25,460 bases of DNA from SHZI01 sp049290495 (GTDB lineage Bacteria > Pseudomonadota > Gammaproteobacteria > Steroidobacterales > GCA-2729495), in the NCBI GenBank assembly GCA_049290495.1, contig JBATNV010000194.1, positions 1-25,460 on the forward strand, given 5' to 3'. The notes beneath the pieces were generated by a model that saw nothing but the letters and a program-made list of their open reading frames with translations, was not told the origin of the DNA and did no database searches. Made by a program: the position numbers and the translations under genes. Positions 8,431 to 14,922 of the stretch are shown one piece after another (positions within the stretch are counted from its first letter, which is position 1; each line of letters begins with the position of its first letter).

Positions 8431-9347
8431 GCTGCCTCCCGCCGTCGCGGCAGCAGCGCAGCGAGTACCTGCTCAGGCGCCTGGTCGGTACGGATCGTGA
8501 GCGTCCGCCAACCGAGACGCCTGAGGCGCTCTTGCGTGAGGCTGAAACGTTCCGCGAAGGCGTGGTTCCAGCGCTCGCGGCCGGCACGATCGGCGAGATC
8601 GAGTTCGATATGCGCGCCACTGGCTGCGAAGGCGAGCTGTGCCTGCGGTGGTGCCAGCTCCAACGGGTCTACGAGCAGCACGGCGATTGCGTCGTGATGC
8701 GCCGACAGCGCGGACAGCCGCGCATCGGCCACCACCTCGATACTGCGTGGATCCGCGAGCGCCAGGATGCGCGAACCTGGCTTGCTGAGTTTGCGCACGG
8801 CCTGCAGCGCGAAGTCGAGACCGGCATCGTCGCCAGGCGGCTCTGCATACCAGCGCGCCAGCGCATCGAGCACACGCAGCGCACCACGAGCACCACCAGT
8901 CGGCGGCCGTGGTGCTTCGCTGCGCGTGCCGCGCAAGGCCGCGATTCGATCACCACTGCGCTGTGCTGCCCACGCAGCAAGCGCGCCCACGCGAGCGGCC
9001 TGCACGGATTTAAAACACTGGCGCGTACCGAAATACAGCGTCGGCGCCGTGTCCGCGACGATGAAGCTGACGCGGTCGCGCTCAGCATGGAAAACCTTGG
9101 TGTGTGCACGACCAGTGCGCGCGGTAACGCGCCAGTCGATATGCCGCGCGTCGTCGCCCTGCACATAGAGTCGTGATTCGGCATAGTCCATCCCGCGCCC
9201 ACGCAAGGGCGAAAGCGCCGGGCCGTCCTGCGGCGCACTGCCGCGCTGTGGCGGCGGCCATGCCAGGACCCTGGCGCGCAAGGCGATCAGCTCGGCCAGC
9301 GCAGGCCGGATGCCATAGCCCTCAGGCTGCAGTGGTTCCCGTGCCAT
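8427..9347 (-). CDS. DUF58 domain protein of the MoxR/Bat operon
   Basis: This 306-residue soluble protein carries the DUF58 core signature at about residues 48-85: LRGRGMDYAESRLYVQGDD, then RHIDWRVTARTG and HTKVF. A VWA-like fold follows that has lost most MIDAS residues (VADTAP in place of DxSxS). DUF58 proteins accompany MoxR ATPases almost invariably and may act as an adaptor. The gene starts 12 nt after the moxR stop and overlaps the next gene by 4 nt. Confidence 0.9.
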   Translation of the reverse strand: MAREPLQPEGYGIRPALAELIALRARVLAWPPPQRGSAPQDGPALSPLRGRGMDYAESRLYVQGDDARHIDWRVTARTGRAHTKVFHAERDRVSFIVADTAPTLYFGTRQCFKSVQAARVGALAAWAAQRSGDRIAALRGTRSEAPRPPTGGARGALRVLDALARWYAEPPGDDAGLDFALQAVRKLSKPGSRILALADPRSIEVVADARLSALSAHHDAIAVLLVDPLELAPPQAQLAFAASGAHIELDLADRAGRERWNHAFAERFSLTQERLRRLGWRTLTIRTDQAPEQVLAALLPRRREAA

Positions 9348-9359
9348 CGCTTCGTCCGG

Positions 9360-10373
9360 TCACGGCAGCGGCACGTGCTTGAGCACTTCGTCCACGAGCC
9401 GCGGGCCATCCCAGCCCTCCGCGGTGGCCTCGTAACTGGGAAGCACGCGATGACCAAGCACATCCCTGGCAACCGCGTGTACATCCTCCGGCGTCACAAA
9501 GTCCCGCCCAGCCAGCCAGGCACGTGCGCGTGCGCAGCGCTCCAGCGCGATCGAGCCACGCGGGCTCGCGCCCCAGGCGATGCGTCTTGCGAGCGTCTTG
9601 TCGTAGGGGCTGGCATCGCGCGTCGCGAGCACGAGTTCAACGACGTACTGCTCAAGCGCAGCGGCAAAATGCACGTCGAGAATCGCCGTGCGTGCAGCGA
9701 ACACCTCCGCCTGTGTCAGGCGTTGCGGAACCGCCGGTGCGGCCAGCAAGGCATCGCGCGCCTGGTTGCGCACCAGCCGCAGGATCTCCATTTCGGCGCC
9801 AGCATCCGGATAGCCGACCCGCACCAGCATCAGGAAGCGGTCGAGTTGCGCCTCGGGCAAGGGATAGGTGCCTTCCTGCTCGATCGGATTCTGCGTGGCC
9901 ATCACCAGGAACAGTTTCGGCAATGGATAGGTTCTTCCGCCCACCGTGATCTGTCTTTCGCCCATCGCCTCCAGCAATGCGGACTGCACCTTCGCCGGTG
10001 CGCGGTTGATCTCGTCGGCGAGTAGCAGGTTGTGAAACAGCGGTCCCGGCTGAAATTCAAAGCGCGCCTCCTGCTGCCGCCAGATGTCGGTACCGGTGAG
10101 ATCCGAGGGCAACAGGTCCGGCGTGAACTGCAGGCGCTGAAAATCAGCCTCGATGTGCGAGGCGAGCGTCTTGACCGCCGTGGTCTTGGCAAGACCCGGC
10201 GCACCCTCGACCAGCAGATGTCCGTCGGCGAGCAGCGCGATCAGCAAGCTGTCAACCAGCGCGGCCTGGCCGATGATGGCGGTAGACAGCAAGTCACGCA
10301 GCGCCTGGAACCTGGCATGCAAGGTGCCGCTGGCGGCCGGTGAAACAGCGGCTGGATCAACGAGTGCGGTCAT
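9360..10373 (-). CDS. moxR: MoxR-family AAA+ ATPase
   Basis: This is a 337-residue cytoplasmic ATPase. Walker A is at 57-64 (GAPGLAKT) and Walker B at about 116-121 (LLLADE), continuing into INRAPAKVQSALLEAM. A sensor-1 region (VMATQNPIEQEGTYPLPEAQ) and the downstream arginine-finger region typical of MoxR follow. MoxR ATPases act as chaperones that remodel or activate VWA-domain partners; here those are BatA and BatB/C encoded downstream. It is the first gene of the operon. The ATG is preceded by GGAGA with 9-nt spacing, which decides the start. Confidence 0.95.
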   Translation of the reverse strand: MTALVDPAAVSPAASGTLHARFQALRDLLSTAIIGQAALVDSLLIALLADGHLLVEGAPGLAKTTAVKTLASHIEADFQRLQFTPDLLPSDLTGTDIWRQQEARFEFQPGPLFHNLLLADEINRAPAKVQSALLEAMGERQITVGGRTYPLPKLFLVMATQNPIEQEGTYPLPEAQLDRFLMLVRVGYPDAGAEMEILRLVRNQARDALLAAPAVPQRLTQAEVFAARTAILDVHFAAALEQYVVELVLATRDASPYDKTLARRIAWGASPRGSIALERCARARAWLAGRDFVTPEDVHAVARDVLGHRVLPSYEATAEGWDGPRLVDEVLKHVPLP

Positions 10374-10446
10374 GGCGCAGATTCTCCATAGCTGGTAAAC
10401 AAGTGGCCTGAATACTTCTCAGCACCGGCGCGTGTTGAGCACGGGT

Positions 10447-10467
10447 ACATGGCGGCCAGGGCCATGT
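10447..10467. repeat. Inverted repeat ACATGGC-N7-GCCATGT
   Basis: There are 7-bp arms with no mismatch around a 7-nt loop, downstream of the candidate moxR promoter and so inside its probable leader RNA. It could form an RNA hairpin or be an operator. There is no T-run after it on either strand, so a classical terminator is unlikely. Confidence 0.5.
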
Positions 10468-10471
10468 CGAA

Positions 10472-10485
10472 CGCGCTCAAGCGCG
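10472..10485. repeat. Inverted repeat CGCGCT-N2-AGCGCG
   Basis: This GC-rich palindrome with 6-bp perfect arms lies just downstream of the weak -10 candidate of the moxR promoter and 4 bp from the neighbouring inverted repeat. Such an arrangement could be an operator, but GC-rich palindromes also arise by chance in this genome. Confidence 0.35.
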
Positions 10486-10545
10486 ATAGAGGAAAGATTG
10501 AGGGCAGGCGCCGGATTGTCAACCGGCCCAGCCCGCTGTCGAGAG

Positions 10546-10570
10546 TTAAGATTTCTTTAGACGATCTTAA
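10546..10570. repeat. Inverted repeat TTAAGAT-N11-ATCTTAA
   Basis: Perfect 7-bp AT-rich arms are separated by 11 nt (centre to centre 18 bp). They are striking against the GC-rich surroundings and lie just upstream of the -35 of the candidate moxR promoter and downstream of the LEA14-like gene. Spacing and symmetry fit a dimeric regulator bound on one DNA face. As RNA it would make a weak hairpin without a T-run, so an operator is more likely than a terminator. Confidence 0.5.
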
Positions 10571-10613
10571 GGTGGCCGGCTATCTGCGCGTCCTTGCTGT
10601 ATCAGAGCACCGA

Positions 10614-11087
10614 CTAGTTGGCTGTCACCCCTGACAGCGCGAACTCGCCCTGGGTTTCGAATCGGCGCGTCGCCAGCAGGCTGCCACCGAGCTTGCCGGT
10701 CAGCTTGTAGCTGATCTTGTCCACCGGCGTGCCGTCGAGCATGCCCGTGAACTGCCGCGCCATGCGCATTGCCGACACGCTGACCGGTACGCTGATCAGC
10801 GACTCACCGAAGGCGGGCAAAGTGCCGCCCTTGTCGCTGACGCCGGTCGCGAAGGTCTTGTCCTGCACGTCGAGCTGCAGGTAAATGCCGTCGTAGTCCA
10901 CCGCCGCGTCGTTTGGATTCTGCAACCGCAGCCTCACCAGCAGCCGCAGTTCCAGTCCCTCGCCGGGCAGCGGATCTATGCCTGCGACCGTGACCTGCAG
11001 AGGATCACCGGGTGCGAGGCTGGCGCAACCCGCGAGCAAGGTGGTGCAAAGGACAAGCAGTGCAAAGAGGCAATTGCGGTGGCGCAT
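10614..11087 (-). CDS. LEA14-like (LEA type 2) lipoprotein
   Basis: This 157-residue lipoprotein has a signal peptide with lipobox LLAGC, so the mature protein starts at Cys and is probably anchored in the outer membrane. The rest is a single beta-sandwich of the late-embryogenesis-abundant type 2 (WHy-like) fold, recognised by LLVRLRLQNPND followed by the YDGIYLQLDV strands. Gammaproteobacterial homologues are about this long and are linked only generally to stress. I chose the ATG at 11087 (GGAA upstream) over an in-frame TTG at 11105. It is divergent from the DUF4197 gene. Confidence 0.85.
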   Translation of the reverse strand: MRHRNCLFALLVLCTTLLAGCASLAPGDPLQVTVAGIDPLPGEGLELRLLVRLRLQNPNDAAVDYDGIYLQLDVQDKTFATGVSDKGGTLPAFGESLISVPVSVSAMRMARQFTGMLDGTPVDKISYKLTGKLGGSLLATRRFETQGEFALSGVTAN

Positions 11088-11148
11088 GAGTGGGTTCCGG
11101 GTCAACAGCGTGGACTACAGTCTGGCGGCGACCCCCGGGATTGGCAAT

Positions 11149-11161
11149 TCGCATAATGCGA
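11149..11161. promoter_or_regulatory. Palindrome TCGCAT-A-ATGCGA upstream of DUF4197 gene
   Basis: A perfect 13-bp palindrome is centred 19 bp before the DUF4197 start codon. It contains CATAAT (11152-11157), a good -10 candidate, so a protein bound here would block that promoter. No matching -35 element is obvious. It lies in the 87-bp divergent gap with the LEA14-like gene. Confidence 0.4.
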
Positions 11162-11174
11162 GTAGGATCGCGCC

Positions 11175-11867
11175 ATGCGCTACTCAACTTTTCTGATGAG
11201 CCTGGGCTTGCTGGGCCTGTTGTCGGCTACGCAGCCCGGCTTCACAGCTGGTCTCGCCAGCCTCTCCAATGCCGACACCGTCGGCGGTCTCAAAGACGCC
11301 CTGACCCAGGGCGCCAGCAAGGCTGTCAGCCAGCTGGGTGCGGCCGGCGGTTTTCTCGACAATGCCAAGGTCCGGATCCCACTGCCAGATTCACTCCGGA
11401 AGATCGAACGCGGCCTCAAGTTCATGGGCATGGGCGACGAAGCTGATCAGCTCGTCACCAGCATGAACCACGCCGCCGAAATGGCCGTGAAAGAAGCGAG
11501 CCCGATCCTGGTGGACGCTGTGAAGAAGATGAGCATCAAGGACGCAGAGGGCATCCTCACCGGCGGCGATACGGCAGCGACCGACTACTTTCGCAAGACC
11601 ACCTCGGACACGCTGACGAAGAAGTTTCTGCCCATCGTCCAGCAGGCAACCGCCAAGGTGCAGCTGGCCGGCCAGTACAACGAACTAGCCGGCCAGGGTG
11701 AAAAGCTGGGCCTCGTGAAGTCCGACGATGCCAACATTGACAGCTACGTGACCCGCAAAGCTCTCGATGGCCTGTTCCTGGTGATCGGCGAGCAGGAGAA
11801 GGCAATGCGCAAGGATCCGCTGGGCGCGGCAACTGGCTTGGCCCGCAAGGTCTTCAGCGCACTCTGA
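11175..11867 (+). CDS. DUF4197 exported protein
   Basis: This 230-residue protein has a cleavable signal peptide (about 1-25). The rest is a DUF4197 domain: GLKDALTQGASKAVSQLG near the N-terminus, a KIRIPLP-like motif here reading KVRIPLPDSLRKIERGL, then FLPIVQQATAKVQLAGQYN and DSYVTRKALDGLF. Members are common in Gammaproteobacteria and have no assigned function. The ATG has a GGAT ribosome binding site. A long hairpin starts 10 nt after the stop codon. Confidence 0.88.
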   Translation: MRYSTFLMSLGLLGLLSATQPGFTAGLASLSNADTVGGLKDALTQGASKAVSQLGAAGGFLDNAKVRIPLPDSLRKIERGLKFMGMGDEADQLVTSMNHAAEMAVKEASPILVDAVKKMSIKDAEGILTGGDTAATDYFRKTTSDTLTKKFLPIVQQATAKVQLAGQYNELAGQGEKLGLVKSDDANIDSYVTRKALDGLFLVIGEQEKAMRKDPLGAATGLARKVFSAL

Positions 11868-11877
11868 CCGCTGTGGA

Positions 11878-11914
11878 CCATGGCGGACGACTCCAGGAAA
11901 GTCGCCCGCCATGG
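11878..11914 (+). terminator. Hairpin after the DUF4197 gene
   Basis: The 15-nt arms 11878-11892 and 11900-11914 pair with one mismatch (CCATGGCGG, A/C mismatch, CGACT) around the loop CCAGGAA. The stem is very stable and directly follows the stop codon, as a terminator would. No T-run follows on the plus strand, so it may act with Rho or protect the mRNA 3' end instead. On the minus strand it lies 16 nt past the stop of the catalase remnant, where it could have ended that gene too. Confidence 0.6.
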
Positions 11915-11930
11915 ATTCCGTCACTACTGC

Positions 11931-12108
11931 TCAGGTGATATCAGCGGCCGGGATACCCAGCGCATCAGCAATACCCTTGCCGTAGAGTGCGCCAGTTTTT
12001 CCAGAAACCAGACGTCCTGCAGCAATTGCGGGCCGCGTGGCCCGGCCGTCATGACTTTCTGGTTGTGCGCAACCGGGCAACCTGCCGTGGTAGCCGTTTT
12101 TTGCTCAC
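11931..12108 (-). pseudogene. Catalase (KatA-type) remnant, middle deleted
   Basis: Read on the minus strand, an AGGAG ribosome binding site (12121-12117) and GTG at 12108 are followed, after a one-base loss in an A-run (12102-12097), by TTAGCPVAHNQKV and MTAGPRGPQLLQD, then VWFLEKLAH. This is the N-terminal arm of a monofunctional heme catalase. Just after LAH the sequence jumps to LYGKGIADALG, IPAADIT and stop in another frame, which matches a catalase C-terminus (YGxGVAxALG). About 425 codons, including all heme and active-site residues, are missing. It therefore cannot be functional. The match rests on remembered catalase motifs; both ends and the binding site agree. Confidence 0.8.
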
Positions 12109-12164
12109 GATTCAGACTCCTGTAATGCCGACAACCCGATTCTCTGGAATGCGCTTATCGTTGT

Positions 12165-12182
12165 CCAATTCCCTGTAATTGG
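12165..12182. repeat. Inverted repeat CCAATT-N6-AATTGG
   Basis: Perfect 6-bp arms with a 6-nt spacer lie about 57 bp upstream of the start codon of the catalase remnant. It may be a relic operator of that gene. It does not match the OxyR ATAG-N7-CTAT pattern. The rest of the 103-bp gap between the remnant's start and the DUF4126 gene shows nothing else. Confidence 0.35.
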
Positions 12183-12211
12183 TGCCAGATTTATTTCTCT
12201 GAAGCAGGCTT

Positions 12212-12832
12212 TCAGGCGGCAGGCTCACCGCAGCGCAACCATCTAGACACACGACGCAGCAGTGCGCGCAGGAATTTACCCAGCATCCAGATCAGCGCCA
12301 GCATCACCACCAGCGCTACCGCCAGCGCAGCAAAGAATGCCACCGGATGTGTCCACGACAGCCACAAGGCGACCGGCACCACCGTATCGCCCGCCAGCGA
12401 CATCAGAACGTTTGAAAACGGCTCGGGCGATGTATTGAGCGCCGCGCGCGTGGTGGCCTTGGCGACATGGCTGGTGGCTGCCAGCGTACCGCCCATGAGT
12501 GCGGCCATCGCCATCCAGGTTTCATGGTCCGCTCCAAACACCGCGGCGGCTAACGCCGCTCCCGCCGGAATGCGCACCAGCGTGTGCACCAGGTCCCACA
12601 GCGTGTCGAGACCGGGGATCTTGTCGGCAAAGAACTCGACGAAGAGCATGAAGCCGCTGGCACCGAGCATCGCTGGATGCTGCAGCACGTGTAGCCCGCC
12701 TGGTAGCTCGACCCAACCGAGTGCACCTGCCATGCCGGTCAGGAATACGACCAGGTAAAGCCGCAGCCCGCTCGCCCAGCCGAGCGCGGCGGCGATGGCG
12801 AGCAATTGCGTGGTATCGAGTTCGAGCGTCAT
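12212..12832 (-). CDS. DUF4126 membrane protein
   Basis: This 206-residue integral membrane protein carries the DUF4126 motifs: GWASGLRLYLVVFLTG near the start, then FADKIPGLDTLWDLVHT and VRIPAGAALAAAVFG, and a GGTLAATSHVAKA segment. Five to six membrane helices are expected, with a basic C-terminal tail (LRALLRRVSRWLR). The function of the family is unknown. The ATG is preceded by a GGAA element. The catalase remnant lies downstream on the same strand. Confidence 0.88.
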   Translation of the reverse strand: MTLELDTTQLLAIAAALGWASGLRLYLVVFLTGMAGALGWVELPGGLHVLQHPAMLGASGFMLFVEFFADKIPGLDTLWDLVHTLVRIPAGAALAAAVFGADHETWMAMAALMGGTLAATSHVAKATTRAALNTSPEPFSNVLMSLAGDTVVPVALWLSWTHPVAFFAALAVALVVMLALIWMLGKFLRALLRRVSRWLRCGEPAA

Positions 12833-13058
12833 GGTTATTGGTTCCGGTTTCCCTGCTGCCAGAGGGCTATGTGATCCGTATGCTCGACGGCCTGATCAGG
12901 GTCGTGAACAGGACCTGGCAGCGGAAGTAACTGAGGAGCTTAGATGATTTAGGCGCCTGACTGGATGCTGTGATTGTTTCCATAACAGTCATTAACAGTC
13001 CGCGACAGATCGCAGCATTGCGACGTAGACTGTCCGCATCGATGAGGGAGGCTAGAAC
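12833..13058 (+). promoter_or_regulatory. Intergenic region with repeats upstream of the antitoxin gene
   Basis: This 226-bp divergent gap between DUF4126 and the antitoxin gene holds no supported gene. Two direct copies of TAACAGTC lie at 12983-12990 and 12993-13000, 10 bp apart (one helical turn). An inverted partner GACTGT lies at 13028-13033. Type II antitoxins usually bind such repeats to repress their own operon, so this is a candidate operator. The antitoxin ribosome binding site GGGAGG ends about 8 nt before its ATG. Confidence 0.4.
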
Positions 13059-13289
13059 ATGGACACTTCCCTGAAAAACGTAACGCAACTGGCCCGCGCC
13101 CTTACGGTTGAGGAGCGTGCCCAGCTTGCAGAAACCCTTCTTGAGTCTCTGCAGATCCCGCCGCTATCAGACATCGAAGCGCTCTGGGATCGCGAGATCG
13201 AGGCACGTGTGGCCGCCTATGACCGTGGCGAAACGCAGAGCTACGCGGCGGAAGACGTTTTTGCCGAAGCGCGGCGCCTGTCTCGGTGA
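13059..13289 (+). CDS. Addiction-module antitoxin (PF09720-type)
   Basis: This 76-residue protein fits the putative addiction module component family (TIGR02574): ALTVEERAQLAETLLESL, a central LWDREIEARVAAYDRGE and a C-terminal EDVFAEARR. Members are antitoxins to ParE/RelE-type toxins encoded directly downstream. The gene looks complete and has a strong GGGAGG ribosome binding site. Its stop overlaps the start of the toxin remnant (GTGA). Because the toxin is broken, it is probably an orphan antitoxin; it may still protect against related toxins elsewhere. Confidence 0.85.
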   Translation: MDTSLKNVTQLARALTVEERAQLAETLLESLQIPPLSDIEALWDREIEARVAAYDRGETQSYAAEDVFAEARRLSR

Positions 13290-13464
13290 AATCAGCCCGG
13301 TTCGCGCCGGCTCACCGGCCCCGGCAAATGCCCGACGGGTTTTGCTCCAGGGCTTTCCATTCTCCCTCGTCTATCGCGAAGTCACCGCTGGCATTGTTAT
13401 TTTCGCGGTGGCACATCAGTCGCGGCGTCCTGGCTATTGGGATTCACGGGTTCAGGATCGCTGA
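13286..13464 (+). pseudogene. ParE/RelE-type toxin remnant, internally deleted
   Basis: A GTG at 13286 overlaps the antitoxin stop and opens with KSARFAPA, a typical ParE start. The matching C-terminus appears in a different frame from about 13305: ARRVLLQGFPFSLVYRE, then IVIFAVAHQSRRPGYW, ending at the TGA at 13462-13464. Roughly 40 codons of helical core are lost and the two ends are out of frame. The original frame from the GTG yields only an unrelated 64-residue product ending at 13480. ParE toxins are usually 90-100 residues, so this one is dead. Confidence 0.78.
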
Positions 13465-13498
13465 TGAGCCATACATATGAGCAACTGGGGAATCCTGC

Positions 13499-14258
13499 AT
13501 GGGCATAGTTGTAATGCCACTCTTTCTCCTTTACCTGCTCGCATGCTGGGGTGGGGCCCGATTGGTCCAGCGCTTCGCCAGCCGAGATCGTAGCGTCGAT
13601 GGCAAGACGATCGCGATGGAGGAACGTGGACGGCGCGCATTCCGGTGGACAGTGACCATCCTGGTTCTGCTGCCCTGGATTCGCCCGCTAATTGGAGTGG
13701 GCGTGGCTGCTGTACCAGTATCGCTTTCGATCATTTACCGCCAGCGAACCGATAGTGGCAGCTGGATTCTTGCTCGACATGGGCCGCAATAGCGACACAC
13801 CTGATGTGGTTTCGGAGCTGGCTCCTTACGGTCCGTTTCAGTATGTGGAGATTGAATACGCCATCCCCGTCCGGAACACACCGACTGCCATCGAAGGACC
13901 AGGCTTCTACCAATTTTCCAATGCGCCGATCTATGGCGAGAAGTGCGCAGGCTCAGGAATAGATGAGAGTATGCCCGGAATATTCAAGATCGGCGGTCGC
14001 TGCCTAAACTACACGCGACATGCCCTCCCGCAAAGTCGATACGCATATACACATTTATCTGTCGAGTTAAGCGCTTGGCCGGACGTATTTGTCTCCTGCT
14101 CTAGCGTGCGCGACGTTTCTACCGAATCAGAGATTTCTCGCGGGTGCAGAACGACCGCAAAACTAGGGCGGGATTTTTCGATTATTAGCTTTGACGACCA
14201 CAGGCCTTTCATGTCTATCAGAAATGTTATTCATCCAGAACAACACGCAGAGCCATAA
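13499..14258 (+). pseudogene. Probable frameshifted membrane-anchored hypothetical protein
   Basis: An ATG at 13499 with GGGGA upstream opens a frame of 97 codons with two membrane segments (LFLLYLLACWGG and TVTILVLLPWIRPLIGVGV). A second frame, open from about 13692 to 14258, overlaps its end by 100 nt, starts only at a TTG and has no ribosome binding site. Reading the first frame to about 13690 and then the second gives a plausible single protein of about 250 residues: short N-terminal membrane part, then a soluble domain with several cysteines (KCAGSG, GGRCLNY, VSCSSV, GCRTT). I do not recognise the family. The 3' half is clearly more AT-rich than its surroundings. Two genuine overlapping genes is the less likely alternative. 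Confidence 0.55.
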
Positions 14259-14366
14259 GGTTCTGGTGGCCGGGCGCACTTTGGCAACTAACCAACCAAT
14301 CGGTCGCTCCAGTCACTCTTCGACCAGTCGATTCGTGCTGGCGCGGAACAGTTCACACCGCCCCTC

Positions 14367-14420
14367 TTGACACCACCCCCAATCTGGATACTATGCGCAT
14401 CCTTCTTCGTCTATGCGCAT
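14367..14420 (+). promoter_or_regulatory. argR promoter with paired CTATGCGCAT boxes
   Basis: The -35 TTGACA (14367-14372) is perfect and the -10 TACTAT (14389-14394) follows after 16 bp. The 10-bp sequence CTATGCGCAT, which contains the palindrome ATGCGCAT, occurs at 14391-14400, overlapping the -10, and again at 14411-14420, exactly 20 bp later. Paired boxes about 21 bp apart are how ArgR hexamers bind in other bacteria, so this may be an autoregulatory and operon-wide operator. The boxes do not resemble the enteric ARG box (TGAATNNNNATTCA). Confidence 0.65.
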
Positions 14421-14430
14421 GAGGTTCTGG

Positions 14431-14901
14431 ATGCCGGTTAGCGCCGAACAGCGCGAGGAACGACAGCAGGCGATCCTGAAAATCCTGCGGCAGCGGCATG
14501 TTTCGCGGCAGGACGAACTGGTCGAGCTGTTGCACAAGCGCGGTATCGAGGCGACGCAATCCAGCATCAGCCGGGATCTGCGCCAGCTGGGGATTTCCAA
14601 GCTGGACCAGGAATACCGGCCAGTGACTGAGGGTGAGGAGCCGGACACCGGCCGGGACATGGCGGTGCTGGCGGACTTTGTGAAGGAGATCCGGACGGCC
14701 GGCCCCTATCAGACGGTGGTGAAGACGGTGGAAGGCGGCGCGCAGCAGGTGGCGCTGTCACTGGACCGCTCGGGCTGGCCGGAGATCGTCGGCACGGTGT
14801 CCGGCGACGACACCATATTTATAGCCACCGGCAGCGGTGGCAACCAGAAACGGCTCGTGGCAAGACTGCGGGCCCGGTTCAGCAGCGGTACCGGCAACTA
14901 G
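14431..14901 (+). CDS. argR: ArgR-family arginine repressor
   Basis: This 156-residue protein is the same length as E. coli ArgR. The N-terminal winged helix (about 1-70) contains QSSISRDLRQLGISKL, the usual recognition helix. The C-terminal hexamerisation and arginine-binding domain (about 85-156) contains GTVSGDDTIFIAT, where the Asp pair contacts L-arginine. Upstream in-frame ATGs at 14413 and 14419 lie in or next to the operator box and lack a ribosome binding site. The ATG at 14431 has GAGG six nt upstream and is preferred. It is the first gene of the arg cluster, 21 bp before argG, and should repress it when arginine is plentiful. Confidence 0.92.
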   Translation: MPVSAEQREERQQAILKILRQRHVSRQDELVELLHKRGIEATQSSISRDLRQLGISKLDQEYRPVTEGEEPDTGRDMAVLADFVKEIRTAGPYQTVVKTVEGGAQQVALSLDRSGWPEIVGTVSGDDTIFIATGSGGNQKRLVARLRARFSSGTGN

Positions 14902-14922
14902 ATCCGGCACCTGGAGAGAGTG

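Larger units (their letters stand above)
10374..10613 (-). promoter_or_regulatory. Leader/promoter region of the moxR-bat operon
   Basis: This 240-bp stretch between moxR and the LEA14-like gene has no convincing gene. On the minus strand a perfect -35 element TTGACA lies at 10522-10517. A weak -10 candidate, AATCTT, lies 17 bp further down (10499-10494). Three separate inverted repeats also sit here and are listed separately. A plus-strand frame of 61 codons (10449-10634) runs through it but resembles no family. Position and -35 support a promoter; the -10 is poor, so an activator or an alternative sigma factor could be needed. Confidence 0.5.

Noticed and set aside
10449..10634. 61-codon plus-strand frame in the bat leader
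   Set aside because: It has no ribosome binding site and no family similarity, and it contains the inverted repeats of the leader.
12165..12182. OxyR site upstream of the catalase remnant
   Set aside because: The dyad CCAATT-N6-AATTGG does not follow the ATAG-N7-CTAT OxyR pattern, so no named regulator is assigned.
12721..12930. Plus-strand frame ending LIRVVNRTWQRK at the antisense side of DUF4126
   Set aside because: It mostly overlaps the DUF4126 gene. The tail did not match any gene remnant I could name.
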